DNA of 64,000 nucleotides from Hydrogenophilus thermoluteolus (lineage in GTDB: Bacteria; Pseudomonadota; Gammaproteobacteria; Burkholderiales; Rhodocyclaceae). A program made the position numbers and the translations under genes. Positions 16,177-25,133 of the stretch are shown here, one piece after another. Position 1 is the first letter of the stretch, and the number at the start of each line of letters is the position of its first letter. The notes under the pieces were generated by a model. That model worked only from the letters and a program-made list of their open reading frames with translations. It was not told the DNA's origin and did not search any database. The stretch spans positions 654,001 to 718,000 of the forward strand of contig NZ_AP018558.1 in the NCBI RefSeq assembly GCF_003574215.1. The letters run 5' to 3'.

Positions 16177-16314
16177 ATGTCTGACGCACTGCGGGAGTTC
16201 TTCACCACCGATATCGGGTTGTTGAGCCTCTTTACGATAAGTTTTGTAATTGTGATGGCGAGCTTCATCTATCGTTTCGTCAAGCGGCATATGAACGACA
16301 AACCGGAAGCGTAA
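16177..16314 (+). CDS. DUF3149 small membrane protein
   Basis: A 45-residue peptide starting MSDALREFFTTDIGLLSL, with one helix (FTISFVIVMASFIYRFV) and a charged tail KRHMNDKPEA. It matches the DUF3149 pattern of betaproteobacteria. A strong AAAGGAGG lies before the ATG at 16177, eleven bases after ccoH. Placement at the end of the ccoG operon, directly before a terminator, suggests a minor cbb3-associated role; none is known to me. Confidence 0.8.
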   Translation: MSDALREFFTTDIGLLSLFTISFVIVMASFIYRFVKRHMNDKPEA

Positions 16315-16355
16315 CGAAAGACAAGCTGAGTCACGGACGCACGTACCGTGCACTA

Positions 16356-16392
16356 CAAGGCCTTCCTTGTTCCGCAAGGAAGGCCTTGTTTT
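16356..16392 (+). terminator. Terminator of the ccoG operon
   Basis: A perfect 14-base stem CAAGGCCTTCCTTG (16356-16369) / CAAGGAAGGCCTTG (16375-16388) with a TTCCG loop is followed by TTTT. It separates the oxidase genes from the convergent uspA. Confidence 0.9.
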
Positions 16393-16421
16393 CGAGCGGA
16401 TCCAGCGCGATCTGTTGCTGG

Positions 16422-16865
16422 TTAGCGATAGACCAGTACCGGCAGTTTGGTGTGCGAGAGGACCTTGTTCGTGACGCTCCCCAGAAGCAGTCGAGCGATG
16501 CCGCTGCGGCCATGGGACGCGATGAAGATGAGGTCGCAACCGTGCCGTTCCGCTGCGTCGATGATCGCATCGGCAGGGGCGTCGCTCACCACGGTATCGG
16601 TGTCTGCTTCGACTCCGGCCTCACTGGCCTTTTCCTTCGCTGAGTTGAGGATGGTGTTCGCTTCTTCTTGCGCGGCTTTACGAAACTGTTCGGGCGTGGT
16701 GGGGTCGATCAACGCCCCCTCGCCATAGACCGGAAGGGGAAAATCGGGTTGCGCATAGAAAAAGGTGATGCGGGCGTTGAGGGCTTTTGCGAACGCAACT
16801 GCCCGTTCGACCGCAGCAAGCGAGAGTTCGGAACCATCGGTGGGGACGAGAAGATGGCGAAACAT
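16422..16865 (-). CDS. Universal stress protein (UspA family)
   Basis: A 147-residue single-domain Usp: MFRHLLVPTDGSELSLAAVERAV at the start and the ATP-binding pattern G-2x-G-9x-G-S/T in SHGRSGIARLLLGSVTNKVL near the end. The ATP motif indicates the nucleotide-binding type. The start at 16865 is set by AAGGAGCC upstream and the family's usual length; the much longer in-frame extension is rejected. A TATAAT -10 lies on the minus strand at 16905-16900. Usp genes beside cbb3/fnr loci are common and often respond to low oxygen, though no FNR box was found here. Confidence 0.92.
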   Translation of the reverse strand: MFRHLLVPTDGSELSLAAVERAVAFAKALNARITFFYAQPDFPLPVYGEGALIDPTTPEQFRKAAQEEANTILNSAKEKASEAGVEADTDTVVSDAPADAIIDAAERHGCDLIFIASHGRSGIARLLLGSVTNKVLSHTKLPVLVYR

Positions 16866-16936
16866 GGCAAGGCTCCTTCCATTTGTGTTAGATTGAGCCA
16901 TTATAGCCGAATGGTGAAAAGGGAAAGGGGAGTGCG

Positions 16937-18649
16937 GTGAAGACGCTCCAGTCGACGCCAGAACGGATGGCCGAAGTGCTCCACCACATGGCGGAGGAGA
17001 GTTGGGATCCGATCGGAATGAGCGCGCCGCTCCTTCATGCGCTGTTTGCTTGGGGTGCGCATCCGCTCGAGGCCAACGCGTTGTGGTGGCGCGCCGCCGA
17101 AGATAGCGCGCGGTGGCAGCAGTTCGTGTGGCAGCGTGTGCTTGGGGAAGCCGATGCGCCCCCACCGTTTCCGCCGGTTGCCGATGATACCCGCTGGGAT
17201 CATCCCGCGTGGCAGACTCATCCATTCTGGGCTGGCTGGCAGCAGGCCTATTTGGGCGCAACGCGTCTCATGCAGGATGCCCTCTACGCGACACCGGGAC
17301 TGAGCGAAAAGGAGCGCCGCCGAGCGGCGTTCTGGCATCGCACCTTTGCCAACGCGCTGGCGCCGACGAACTTTTTCTGGAGCAACCCAGAGGCGCAACG
17401 TCGCGCGTTGGCAACTAGCGGCGCATCGCTTTGGCAAGGCATGAAAAATTTCTGGGCCGATGTCGCTGCGGGACAGGTCCGGATGTCACGCACCGACGAT
17501 TTTCGTGTCGGCGAGAACCTGGCGACCACCCCGGGGCAGGTGGTGGCCCGGAACGCGTTGGCCGAGGTGATTCGCTACCATCCGGCAACGCCCAATCAAT
17601 ACGCGCGGCCGCTCGTGATCGTTCCGCCGTGGATCAACAAGTTCTACATACTCGATTTGACACCGCAAAAAAGCCTGGTGCGCTTTTTGCGCGATGCGGG
17701 TTTCGACCTCTTCATCATCAGTTGGCGAAACCCCACTGCCGAAATGGCGGCGACCACTTTCGAGGAGTATTTGCGCTTGGGGATCGATTGTGCGGTGGAG
17801 ACGGCACGGACCTTGAGTGGCAGCGACAAGGTCCAGGCAGTCGGCTATTGTCTGGGAGGAACGGCGCTGGCCAGTTACGCGGCCGCCAAGGGGGCGGAGC
17901 AGGGAAGCGAAACGCCGCTTGCCAGCGCGACGTTCTTTACGACCCTGGTCGATTTTTCTGCACCAGGGGATATCGAGGTATTCGTCGATCCCGGAACGGT
18001 ACGCTATCTGTGCCACAAGATGCGGCTGACGGGGTATCTCGACGGCGCGGAGATGGCAGCAGCGTTTCGGTTGTTGCGCGCCAATTCGCTGATTTGGCAT
18101 TACGTCGTGCACGGGTGGCTCTATGGCGAGGAGCCGTCGCCGTTCGACGTTCTTTACTGGAACATGGATACCACACGGATGCCAGCGGCGATGCACTGCT
18201 GGTATCTGCGCGAACTCTACCTGAAAAACCGCTTGGTACGTCCCGGTGCGTTGCAGTTGATGGGGCAGCCGATCGACCTACGGGCGATCACCGTGCCGGT
18301 CTACGCCGTGGGTGCGGAAGACGATCACATCGCGCCGTGGCGCCAGACCTATCAGTTGCTCAAACACGTGCGGGGCCCCAAACGGTACGTTTTGTCGAGT
18401 TCGGGGCATATCCTCGGTATCGTGAATCCGCCGAAGGATCCCCCCAAGCGCCACTACCGAGTGAGCGACTTTGCCATGCTCGTGCCGAAGGCCGAGGAGT
18501 GGTTTGCGGCGACCGACCCGCAGCCCAACAGTTGGTGGTCCGACTGGGTCCTTTGGTTACAACGGGAAGCTGGGGAGCGGAAAACGGCGGCGGATCCGGA
18601 AACCTGGCCCAACTTGGGTGCTGCGCCTGGGCGGTACGTCCATGAGTGA
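16937..18649 (+). CDS. phaC: Class I poly(3-hydroxyalkanoate) synthase
   Basis: A 570-residue synthase polymerising (R)-3-hydroxyacyl-CoA into PHA. The lipase-like box GYCLGG contains the catalytic C305; the conserved aspartate is in YAVGAEDDHIAPW and the histidine in SSSGHILGIVNPP. The N-terminal alpha region (NFFWSNPEA, ASLWQGMKNFWAD) is typical of class I enzymes that act without PhaE or PhaR. The GTG start at 16937 follows AAAGGGGAG. No phaA, phaB or phasin gene is nearby, so monomer supply is encoded elsewhere. Confidence 0.95.
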   Translation: MKTLQSTPERMAEVLHHMAEESWDPIGMSAPLLHALFAWGAHPLEANALWWRAAEDSARWQQFVWQRVLGEADAPPPFPPVADDTRWDHPAWQTHPFWAGWQQAYLGATRLMQDALYATPGLSEKERRRAAFWHRTFANALAPTNFFWSNPEAQRRALATSGASLWQGMKNFWADVAAGQVRMSRTDDFRVGENLATTPGQVVARNALAEVIRYHPATPNQYARPLVIVPPWINKFYILDLTPQKSLVRFLRDAGFDLFIISWRNPTAEMAATTFEEYLRLGIDCAVETARTLSGSDKVQAVGYCLGGTALASYAAAKGAEQGSETPLASATFFTTLVDFSAPGDIEVFVDPGTVRYLCHKMRLTGYLDGAEMAAAFRLLRANSLIWHYVVHGWLYGEEPSPFDVLYWNMDTTRMPAAMHCWYLRELYLKNRLVRPGALQLMGQPIDLRAITVPVYAVGAEDDHIAPWRQTYQLLKHVRGPKRYVLSSSGHILGIVNPPKDPPKRHYRVSDFAMLVPKAEEWFAATDPQPNSWWSDWVLWLQREAGERKTAADPETWPNLGAAPGRYVHE

Positions 18650-18685
18650 CGAGGTGCATTCACCCACAAACGGGCGGGGACTTCC

Positions 18686-19438
18686 TTAGGGCGCGGTTGC
18701 GTTTGCCGGATCTGTGCGCTCTGGATAGAGGAGTTGGCGTAACCCTTCGCGATCCAACAGCACGATTTCGCGGCGATCCACGCGCAAATAGCCCGCTTCT
18801 TGAAACGCGGAAAGCGTACGCGAGACGGTCTCGAGTTTGAGCCCGAGGTACGATCCGATCTCTTCGCGGGTCATCCGAAGGCGAAACTGGTTGGGCGAGA
18901 ACCCGCGGGTAGCGAAGCGCTGCGAGAGGTTGAGCAGAAACGCCGCAAGGCGCTCTTCGGCGCGCATCGAGCCCAGAAGGGTCATCACGCCCTGTTCGCG
19001 CACGATTTCGCGCGACAGCACTTTGTGGAACTGGGTCATCAACGCGGGAATCTCTTGCGCGAGCGCTTCGAGCTGCGCGTATTCGATCACGCAGACTTCA
19101 CTGTCTTCGAGCGCAATCGCGGTGACCGCGTGGCGTCCGCTGCCGATGCCGTCGAGCCCGAGGAGCTCCCCGGTCATCTGAAACCCGGTGACCTGTTCGC
19201 GGCCGTCCGTGAGGGTGAGGACGGTTTTGAACGAGCCAAGGCGCACGGCATAGAGCGCTTCGAACGGGGCTTGGCTTTCGAACAGGGCTTGGTGGCGTTT
19301 CACCCGTTTGCGTACCGAGACCAGGGTGTCGAGCTTTTTGAGGTCGTTTGCCGGTAGCCCGACGGGTAGACAGAGCTCGACGAGGTTACATTGCGCGCAG
19401 GCGATGCGCAATTGTTCGGGTAGCGCCGCGGGTCGCAT
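18686..19438 (-). CDS. fnr: FNR-type anaerobic transcription regulator
   Basis: A 250-residue CRP/FNR-family protein. The [4Fe-4S] ligands are C14, C17 and C23 (CAQCNLVELC) plus C116 in EDSEVCVIEY, equivalent to the four of E. coli FNR. The recognition helix reads EEIGSYLGLKLETVSRTLSAFQ with the E-xx-SR triad that reads TTGAT. The start at 19438 is chosen because GGAGAACGCG precedes it; a start at 19474 would overlap an FNR box. It should sense oxygen loss and switch on the FNR sites found before the small RNA, ccoN and hemN. Confidence 0.95.
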   Translation of the reverse strand: MRPAALPEQLRIACAQCNLVELCLPVGLPANDLKKLDTLVSVRKRVKRHQALFESQAPFEALYAVRLGSFKTVLTLTDGREQVTGFQMTGELLGLDGIGSGRHAVTAIALEDSEVCVIEYAQLEALAQEIPALMTQFHKVLSREIVREQGVMTLLGSMRAEERLAAFLLNLSQRFATRGFSPNQFRLRMTREEIGSYLGLKLETVSRTLSAFQEAGYLRVDRREIVLLDREGLRQLLYPERTDPANATAP

Positions 19439-19473
19439 CGCGTTCTCCAGGGGTTGGGGTTTGTGGCCGCTCA

Positions 19474-19515
19474 TTGAGGTGTGTCAAAGACAGTCGCACT
19501 TTTTTGTGCCATAGT
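19474..19515 (+). promoter_or_regulatory. FNR box and promoter between fnr and hemN
   Basis: TTGAGGTGTGTCAA (19474-19487) fits the FNR consensus with one changed base. CATAGT (19510-19515) follows after 22 bases, the class II spacing, and could be the hemN -10. The box also lies 36 bases before the fnr start on the other strand, so FNR may regulate its own gene here. Confidence 0.65.
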
Positions 19516-19550
19516 ATCGGATTGTGATCGAGTCCGCAAGGAGCGTGACC

Positions 19551-20945
19551 GTGAGCCAGTTTTCGCAAGCGGTGGTGTTCGACCCGGAGTTGATTCGCCG
19601 TTTCGACATCGCTGGGCCGCGTTACACCTCTTATCCGACTGCAGACCGTTTCGTCGAGGCGTTTGGCCCGGAGGCTTATGGGGAAGCATTGGCGAGTCGG
19701 GCCGTTGCCGGCGTACAGCGGCCGCTGTCGCTCTACGTCCATATTCCGTACTGCAACACCATCTGCTACTACTGTGCGTGCAACAAGATCATCACCAAAG
19801 ACCATTCCCGCTCGTCGCGTTATCTCGATTACTTGGAACGGGAGATGGCGCTCGTCGACGAAAAACTCACGGGAAGCCGCACGGTTGCTCAGTTGCACTT
19901 CGGCGGCGGTACGCCAACCTTTTTGCACGAATCGGAAATGCGTCGGCTGTGGGCAGCGATCCGGCGCACCTTCACCTTGATCGAGCACGGGGAGTATTCG
20001 ATCGAGGTCGACCCCCGAAAAGTGGGCCGTGAGCAGGTCTTTCTGTTACGCGAACTGGGGTTCAACCGCATGAGCATCGGGGTGCAGGATTTCGACCCGG
20101 TGGTGCAACGTGCGGTGAACCGCGTGCAGTCGCTCGAGGAGACGCAAGGGGTGCTCGAGGCTGCGCGTGCGGCGGGATTTCATTCGGTGAGTTTCGATCT
20201 GATCTATGGGTTACCGCATCAATCGGTCGCGCGCTTTGCGAAAACGCTCGACGCGGTGATCGCACTTGCGCCGGATCGGCTGTCGCTCTACAGTTACGCC
20301 CATCTGCCACGGCTCTTCATGCCGCAGCGCCGAATCGACGAAGCGACGTTACCCAGCGCAGCGGAAAAGTTGGCGATTCTCAAGATGGCGATCGAACGGC
20401 TGACCGACGCGGGGTATGTCTATATCGGGATGGATCACTTCGCGAAACCGGAAGACGAGTTGGCAGTGGCGCAGCGCGAAGGGCGGCTGCACCGCAATTT
20501 TCAGGGTTATTCGACGCACGCCGAATGCGATTTGGTCGCACTGGGAATTTCGGCGATCAGTAAGATCGGTCCGTACTACGCGCAAAACCACAAAACGGAA
20601 GAGCCTTATTACGACGCGCTCGACCGGGGTGAGTTGCCGACGTTGCGCGGGGTGGCGATGAGCCCGGACGATGTGTTGCGCCGTTCCATCATTCAAGCGT
20701 TGATGTGCCACTTCGAGCTTTCGATCGACGCGGTCGAAGAGGCGAATCTGATCGACTTCGCGCACTACTTTGCGCCGGAGTTGGCGGATTTGCGGGAAAT
20801 GGAAGCAGCCGGCTTGGTGACGGTGAGCGACCGTTGGATTACCGTATTGCCGAAAGGGCGCCTTTTGGTGCGGGCGATCGCAATGGTCTTCGACCGGTAC
20901 CTGCGCGCCGACCGCGAACGGACCCGTTATTCGAAAGTGATCTGA
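19551..20945 (+). CDS. hemN: Oxygen-independent coproporphyrinogen III dehydrogenase
   Basis: A 464-residue radical SAM enzyme that makes protoporphyrinogen IX without oxygen. The cluster motif is CNTICYYC (C68, C72, C75) followed by CNKI, with the HemN N-terminal FDIAGPRYTSYPTADRF and a C-terminal HemN domain (GFQGYSTH-like NFQGYSTHAECDLVALGISAIS). The GTG at 19551 is seven bases after AAGGAG (19538-19543), which favours it over 19524 or 19545. An FNR box precedes it. It supplies haem for the cytochromes of the region under low oxygen. Confidence 0.96.
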   Translation: MSQFSQAVVFDPELIRRFDIAGPRYTSYPTADRFVEAFGPEAYGEALASRAVAGVQRPLSLYVHIPYCNTICYYCACNKIITKDHSRSSRYLDYLEREMALVDEKLTGSRTVAQLHFGGGTPTFLHESEMRRLWAAIRRTFTLIEHGEYSIEVDPRKVGREQVFLLRELGFNRMSIGVQDFDPVVQRAVNRVQSLEETQGVLEAARAAGFHSVSFDLIYGLPHQSVARFAKTLDAVIALAPDRLSLYSYAHLPRLFMPQRRIDEATLPSAAEKLAILKMAIERLTDAGYVYIGMDHFAKPEDELAVAQREGRLHRNFQGYSTHAECDLVALGISAISKIGPYYAQNHKTEEPYYDALDRGELPTLRGVAMSPDDVLRRSIIQALMCHFELSIDAVEEANLIDFAHYFAPELADLREMEAAGLVTVSDRWITVLPKGRLLVRAIAMVFDRYLRADRERTRYSKVI

Positions 20946-20954
20946 GCGGGGGGT

Positions 20955-21680
20955 GTGTTGGGTTCGGTCGGCGGTTATTTGGCGGTTTTTCTCATCGGCC
21001 TGTTGGGCGGTGTTCACTGCTTCGGCATGTGCGGCGGGATCGTCGGGGCGTTGTCGCTGCAGACGAACCCGGCCGCGGGTAGTGGCCCTGCGCGGTGGCT
21101 TTTGCACCTGACCTACAATCTGGCGCGGATCGCTACCTATACCGTGTTGGGTGCGGTGCTCGGCGGTTTGGGCGCGATTGCGACCGTACTCGAATCGGTG
21201 TTGCCCGTTCAATTGGGGCTCTACGTCGTGGCCAACTTGTTGTTGGTGGCGATGGGGCTCTATCTGTTGGGGCAGCCGCAGTGGTTGGCTCCGGTCGAAC
21301 GGGTTGGGCAAGTTCTGTGGGTCCGGGTGCAGCCGCTCACCCACCGCCTCTTACCGGTCCGTTCCATTCCGCAGGCGGCGCTCCTTGGTGGGCTGTGGGG
21401 GTTTCTCCCCTGTGGCTTGGTCTATAGCGTGCTCGCTACAGCGTTGATGAGCGGTAGTGCCGAGCGTGGCGCGTTGGTGATGTTGGCGTTTGGGCTTGGG
21501 ACGTTGCCCAATCTGCTGCTGGCTGGCTTGATGTTGCACCGTTTTCGGGGTTGGGTGCAGCATCCGTGGGCGCGGTGGGGCGCGGGGTTGGTCGTGGTCG
21601 CATTCGGGTTGTGGGGGCTGTGGCGGGCGCCGGAACTGGGCGGCGCGATCTGGCAAGGGGTGGTCTGCCATACGCCGTGA
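20955..21680 (+). CDS. DsbD_2/TauE-SafE-like membrane protein
   Basis: A 241-residue protein with about six helices. The first holds GLLGGVHCFGMCGGIVGAL, the motif of the 'sulfite exporter TauE/SafE-like' DsbD_2 family, and the fourth GGLWGFLPCGLVYSVLATAL. Such two-cysteine proteins resemble the DsbD/CcdA core. They are often encoded with cbb3 genes, where they are thought to help cytochrome c or copper handling. GTG at 20955, ten bases after hemN, so the two are probably cotranscribed. The substrate is unknown. Confidence 0.8.
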   Translation: MLGSVGGYLAVFLIGLLGGVHCFGMCGGIVGALSLQTNPAAGSGPARWLLHLTYNLARIATYTVLGAVLGGLGAIATVLESVLPVQLGLYVVANLLLVAMGLYLLGQPQWLAPVERVGQVLWVRVQPLTHRLLPVRSIPQAALLGGLWGFLPCGLVYSVLATALMSGSAERGALVMLAFGLGTLPNLLLAGLMLHRFRGWVQHPWARWGAGLVVVAFGLWGLWRAPELGGAIWQGVVCHTP

Positions 21681-21778
21681 TGAAACCGTTCGTGCGCTGC
21701 GCACGATCGGTGGCTGGGTTCGGACGGCTTTGCCCGTATAATTGCACACGGTTTTTTTAGCCACTAGGGAGTGATGTC

Positions 21779-22306
21779 ATGGCGTTTGAACGCGTTTCCG
21801 CTGGCAAAGACGTGCCGAACGATGTCAATGTGATCATCGAAATTCCGGCGCAGGCCGACCCGATCAAGTTCGAAATCGACAAAGATAGCGACGCGATCTT
21901 CGTCGATCGCTTCATGGGGACGTCGATGCGGTATCCCCTCAACTATGGGTATATTCCCCATACCCTCTCTGACGACGGGGATCCGGTCGATGTGCTGGTG
22001 ATGACGCCGTTTCCGGTTCCGCCGGGGGTGGTGATTCGCTGCCGCCCTGTCGGGATTCTGAAGATGGAGGATGAAAGCGGGGTCGATGCGAAGGTGATCG
22101 CGGTACCGGTAAGTAAATTGACGCCGCTCTACGACGCGATCCAGTCGCTCGATGATTTTCCCAAATTGATCCTTGAGCAGGTGAAGCACTTCTTCGAGCA
22201 CTACAAGGATCTCGAACCGGGCAAGTGGGTGAAGGTCACGGGCTGGGGTGGCGTCGATGAGGCGAAAGCCGAGATCTTGAACGGCGTGAAAAACGCGGCG
22301 AAGTAA
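21779..22306 (+). CDS. ppa: Inorganic pyrophosphatase (family I)
   Basis: A 175-residue soluble enzyme hydrolysing pyrophosphate. It shows the signature DGDPVDVLV and the metal- and phosphate-binding residues around KFEIDKDS, DRF and MRYPLNYGYIP. A -10 TATAAT at 21737-21742 lies 36 bases before the start. nadE follows after five bases. Coupling to NAD synthesis makes sense because NadE releases pyrophosphate. Confidence 0.97.
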   Translation: MAFERVSAGKDVPNDVNVIIEIPAQADPIKFEIDKDSDAIFVDRFMGTSMRYPLNYGYIPHTLSDDGDPVDVLVMTPFPVPPGVVIRCRPVGILKMEDESGVDAKVIAVPVSKLTPLYDAIQSLDDFPKLILEQVKHFFEHYKDLEPGKWVKVTGWGGVDEAKAEILNGVKNAAK

Positions 22307-22311
22307 GGCGC

Positions 22312-23943
22312 ATGAGCGGTCCCTTGCGGATTGCCGTCGCCCAATGCGATCCGGTCGTCGGCGATTTCGATGCGAACGTCGACCGGATCGTCGCCGCGGC
22401 TGAGGAGGCCGCGCAACAGGGCGCACACCTGCTGGTGACGCCGGAGTTGGCGCTGAGCGGTTACCCGCCGGAAGACCATCTGCTGCTGCCCGATTTCGCG
22501 CGGGCATGCGAACGGGCTTTCGCGACGCTCTGCGCGCGGCTACCGCGTTCCCTCGATGTGCTGGTCGGTTTGCCGCGCTGGCGCGAAAAGGGGTGCGAAA
22601 ACGCAGCGGCGTGGATCCATGACGGTGCGTTGCTGGGATGGTACGCGAAACACCGCTTGCCCAATTCGTCGGTGTTCGACGAACACCGTTATTTCGTCCC
22701 GGGGGACGCGCCGCTTGTCGTCACCTGCCAAGGGGTTCGGGTTGCCGTCGCGATCTGCGAAGATCTCTGGCATCCCGAGCCACTCGCGGTGGCACAGCCG
22801 TTGGGTGTCGATCTGGTGGTGGCGTTGAACGCCTCTCCGTTCCACCTGGGCAAAGAGAAAGAGCGGGAGGCAGTGGCGCGCGCACGCGCCGAATCGTGTG
22901 GTGCAGGGGTCCTCTACGTCAATAGTGTAGGGGGGCAGGACGAACTGGTGTTCGACGGCGCGTCGTTCGCAGTTGCTGCCGACGGTTCTGTTGTCTGGCG
23001 CGCCCCGCAATTCGAGACGGTAACGGCGCTCTTGACCTGGGCGTCTGGCGGTTGGCAAACGGTTCCCGATTCGGCACCCCAGCTTGATGACGAGGATGTG
23101 CTCTATCGTGCGCTGACCAGTGCCGTGCGCGACTATGTGAGCAAAAATCGCTTCCGTGGCGCGGTCATCGGTCTTTCTGGCGGGATCGATTCTGCGCTGG
23201 TTGCTTGTTTGGCGGTGGGCGCGTTGGGCGCAGAACGGGTGCGGACGGTGATGATGCCGTCGCCCTATACGGCGGCAATGAGCTTGGAGGATGCGGCGCA
23301 ACTCGCTCAGAATTTGGGGGTTCGGCATGAGGTGATTCCCATCGAACCCGCGATGGCAACGTTTGGTGCGTCGCTTGCGCCGCTCTTTGCCGGTTTGCCT
23401 GCGGATACCACTGAAGAGAACGTCCAGGCACGGATTCGCGGGTTGTTGTTGATGGCCATTTCCAACAAAACCGGTTCATTGGTGCTCACCACCGGAAACA
23501 AGAGCGAAATCGCAACGGGTTACTGCACGCTCTACGGCGATATGGCTGGGGGCTTTGCGGTACTCAAAGATGTCTACAAAACGTGGGTCTATCGTCTGGC
23601 GCGCTGGATCAACCGGGAACAGGAGGTGATCCCGTCGCGGATCATCGAGCGCCCACCATCCGCCGAACTGCGTCCGAACCAGGTGGACGAGGAGCGCTTG
23701 CCGCCTTACGCGGTACTGGACGCCATATTGACACGTTTCATCGAGGAGCGGCAGTCGGTAGCGGAGATCGTTGCTGCGGGTTTTGCGCCAGAGGTGGTCG
23801 ATTCCGTGTTGCAGTTGCTGTTTACCAGCGAATACAAACGGCAGCAGGCACCTTTGGGGCCGCGGGTGACTCGGTGTGCGTTCGGTCGCGACTGGCGGCA
23901 CCCGGTTACGTCCCATTTTCGGCCCCGAGCGGCCCAACCGTGA
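22312..23943 (+). CDS. nadE: Glutamine-dependent NAD+ synthetase
   Basis: A 543-residue two-domain enzyme. The N-terminal nitrilase-like glutaminase has its triad at E45 (TPELALSGYPPED), K113 (YAKHRLPN) and C149 (VAICEDLW). The C-terminal synthetase carries the P-loop SGGIDS at about 289-294 and the GNKSEIATGYCTLYGD motif. It amidates deamido-NAD+ using glutamine. The next gene, glnB, starts 13 bases on; PII control of NadE has been reported in some proteobacteria, and the pairing here suits it. Confidence 0.96.
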   Translation: MSGPLRIAVAQCDPVVGDFDANVDRIVAAAEEAAQQGAHLLVTPELALSGYPPEDHLLLPDFARACERAFATLCARLPRSLDVLVGLPRWREKGCENAAAWIHDGALLGWYAKHRLPNSSVFDEHRYFVPGDAPLVVTCQGVRVAVAICEDLWHPEPLAVAQPLGVDLVVALNASPFHLGKEKEREAVARARAESCGAGVLYVNSVGGQDELVFDGASFAVAADGSVVWRAPQFETVTALLTWASGGWQTVPDSAPQLDDEDVLYRALTSAVRDYVSKNRFRGAVIGLSGGIDSALVACLAVGALGAERVRTVMMPSPYTAAMSLEDAAQLAQNLGVRHEVIPIEPAMATFGASLAPLFAGLPADTTEENVQARIRGLLLMAISNKTGSLVLTTGNKSEIATGYCTLYGDMAGGFAVLKDVYKTWVYRLARWINREQEVIPSRIIERPPSAELRPNQVDEERLPPYAVLDAILTRFIEERQSVAEIVAAGFAPEVVDSVLQLLFTSEYKRQQAPLGPRVTRCAFGRDWRHPVTSHFRPRAAQP

Positions 23944-23956
23944 TAAGGAGCAAGCG

Positions 23957-24295
23957 ATGAAGAAGGTAGAGGCGGTGATCAAGCCGTTCAAGCTCGACGA
24001 GGTGCGCGAGGCGCTCTCCGAGGTGGGGGTGAACGGTTTGACGGTGACCGAAGTCAAGGGATTCGGGCGGCAAAAGGGGCACACCGAGCTTTATCGGGGT
24101 GCCGAATATGTGGTCGATTTCTTGCCGAAGGTGAAAGTCGAGGTGGTGGTGCCCGATGAGATGGTGGAGGCGGTGGTCGACGCGATCGTCAAAGCCGCGC
24201 GGACTGGCAAAATCGGCGATGGCAAGGTCTTTGTTTCCCCGGTGGAGCAAGTGATTCGGATTCGCACCGGCGAACTCAACGAATCGGCGATTTGA
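23957..24295 (+). CDS. glnB: Nitrogen regulatory protein P-II
   Basis: A 112-residue PII protein: MKKVEAVIKPFKLDEVREAL, T-loop GFGRQKGHTELYRGAEYVVDF with the uridylylation site Y51, and the ATP-binding TGKIGDGKVFV near residue 87. It senses ATP/ADP and 2-oxoglutarate and signals nitrogen state. ATG 23957 follows AAGGAGC. No amtB lies beside it, so glnB is the more likely name than glnK. Confidence 0.95.
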   Translation: MKKVEAVIKPFKLDEVREALSEVGVNGLTVTEVKGFGRQKGHTELYRGAEYVVDFLPKVKVEVVVPDEMVEAVVDAIVKAARTGKIGDGKVFVSPVEQVIRIRTGELNESAI

Positions 24296-24365
24296 TCGCG
24301 CGAGGTGGTGCGGTGCTACTCGGTGGCAGTGGGCGCGAAGTGGGTTTACCCGTCACGAAGTAAGC

Positions 24366-25133
24366 TTACCGGTTGGCGCTGGGGGCACGCAGGAGCACCA
24401 GCAACGCGCCACTTCCCCCTTGTCGGGGAGCCGCTTCGCAAAAAGCTAGGATCTCTTCGCGCCGGGTGAGCCATTGCCGCGAGAGGTGCTTCAAAACGCT
24501 CACGCCACCGGGTGAGCCGTACCCTTTTCCGTGAATGATCCGCACGCAGCGCTCCCCAGCGCGTAACGCCTCGGCAAGGAATGCGCTCATTGCAGTGCGC
24601 GCCTCTTCGCGGGTGAGGCCATGGAGGTCGAGCTGACGCCGAATGGTCCAACGGCCCCGCCGCATCTCCGTAATCATGCGCCGGGGAACCCCTGGCCGGA
24701 GGAAGAAGGTTTCGCTGTCGTGATCGAGCCAGTCGTCGAGCGTCAACGGCGACAAGAGCTCGGTTTTGATCTGCGCTTCGTCGCGTTCGCGTTGCCGCGG
24801 GGTCGGCGGCGGAAGCGGGCGCTCGAGCGTGACGCGATCTTGCGGCGGCAACGGCGCGACGCCGGTTTCGCGTAACCAGCGCTGCCACAGCCGGGCTTCA
24901 GCGGGCGAAAGCGCTGGGGATGGGGTTTGATCGGGCGCGGCCGTCGCTGCAGAATCCGCAGGGGAATTTTTGGCTTGTTGTGCTTGCGTGTTTTTGGTCG
25001 CTGCACGCGCGATCGCCGCTTGGGCCTTTTGGCGCCAGTAGCGGCGACGATCGGCGGGGGGCAGCGTGCCCGCTTCGACGAGCTGCTTCAGTTGATCCCG
25101 CCAATCACGCTTCGGTGGGGTCGCTCTGCTCAT
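24366..25133 (-). CDS. Smr-domain protein
   Basis: A 255-residue protein. A charged, low-complexity N-terminal part (rich in A, Q and P) precedes the Smr domain: RRQLDLHGLTREEARTAMSAFL and the catalytic-type RIIHGKGYGSPGG. The C-terminal GGSGALLVLLR completes the domain. Proteobacterial relatives such as SmrB/YfcN act as endonucleases rescuing collided ribosomes; the LDLHGLT wording fits that group. The start codon at 25133 overlaps the trxB stop as ATGA, so both genes form one operon. Confidence 0.85.
   Translation of the reverse strand: MSRATPPKRDWRDQLKQLVEAGTLPPADRRRYWRQKAQAAIARAATKNTQAQQAKNSPADSAATAAPDQTPSPALSPAEARLWQRWLRETGVAPLPPQDRVTLERPLPPPTPRQRERDEAQIKTELLSPLTLDDWLDHDSETFFLRPGVPRRMITEMRRGRWTIRRQLDLHGLTREEARTAMSAFLAEALRAGERCVRIIHGKGYGSPGGVSVLKHLSRQWLTRREEILAFCEAAPRQGGSGALLVLLRAPSANR

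Noticed and set aside
16866..17261. Long N-terminal extension of the universal stress protein
   Set aside because: It would run into phaC on the other strand; the Usp domain starts exactly at MFRHLLVPTDGS with its own ribosome site.
23876..23956. Extended N-terminus for glnB
   Set aside because: PII proteins start MKKVEAV-like; the extension overlaps nadE, and a good AAGGAGC precedes ATG 23957.
24296..24365. Possible terminator or small gene between glnB and smr
   Set aside because: Only a short GTAAGCTTAC palindrome and a weak GGGTTTACCC repeat are present, with no T run and no reading frame.
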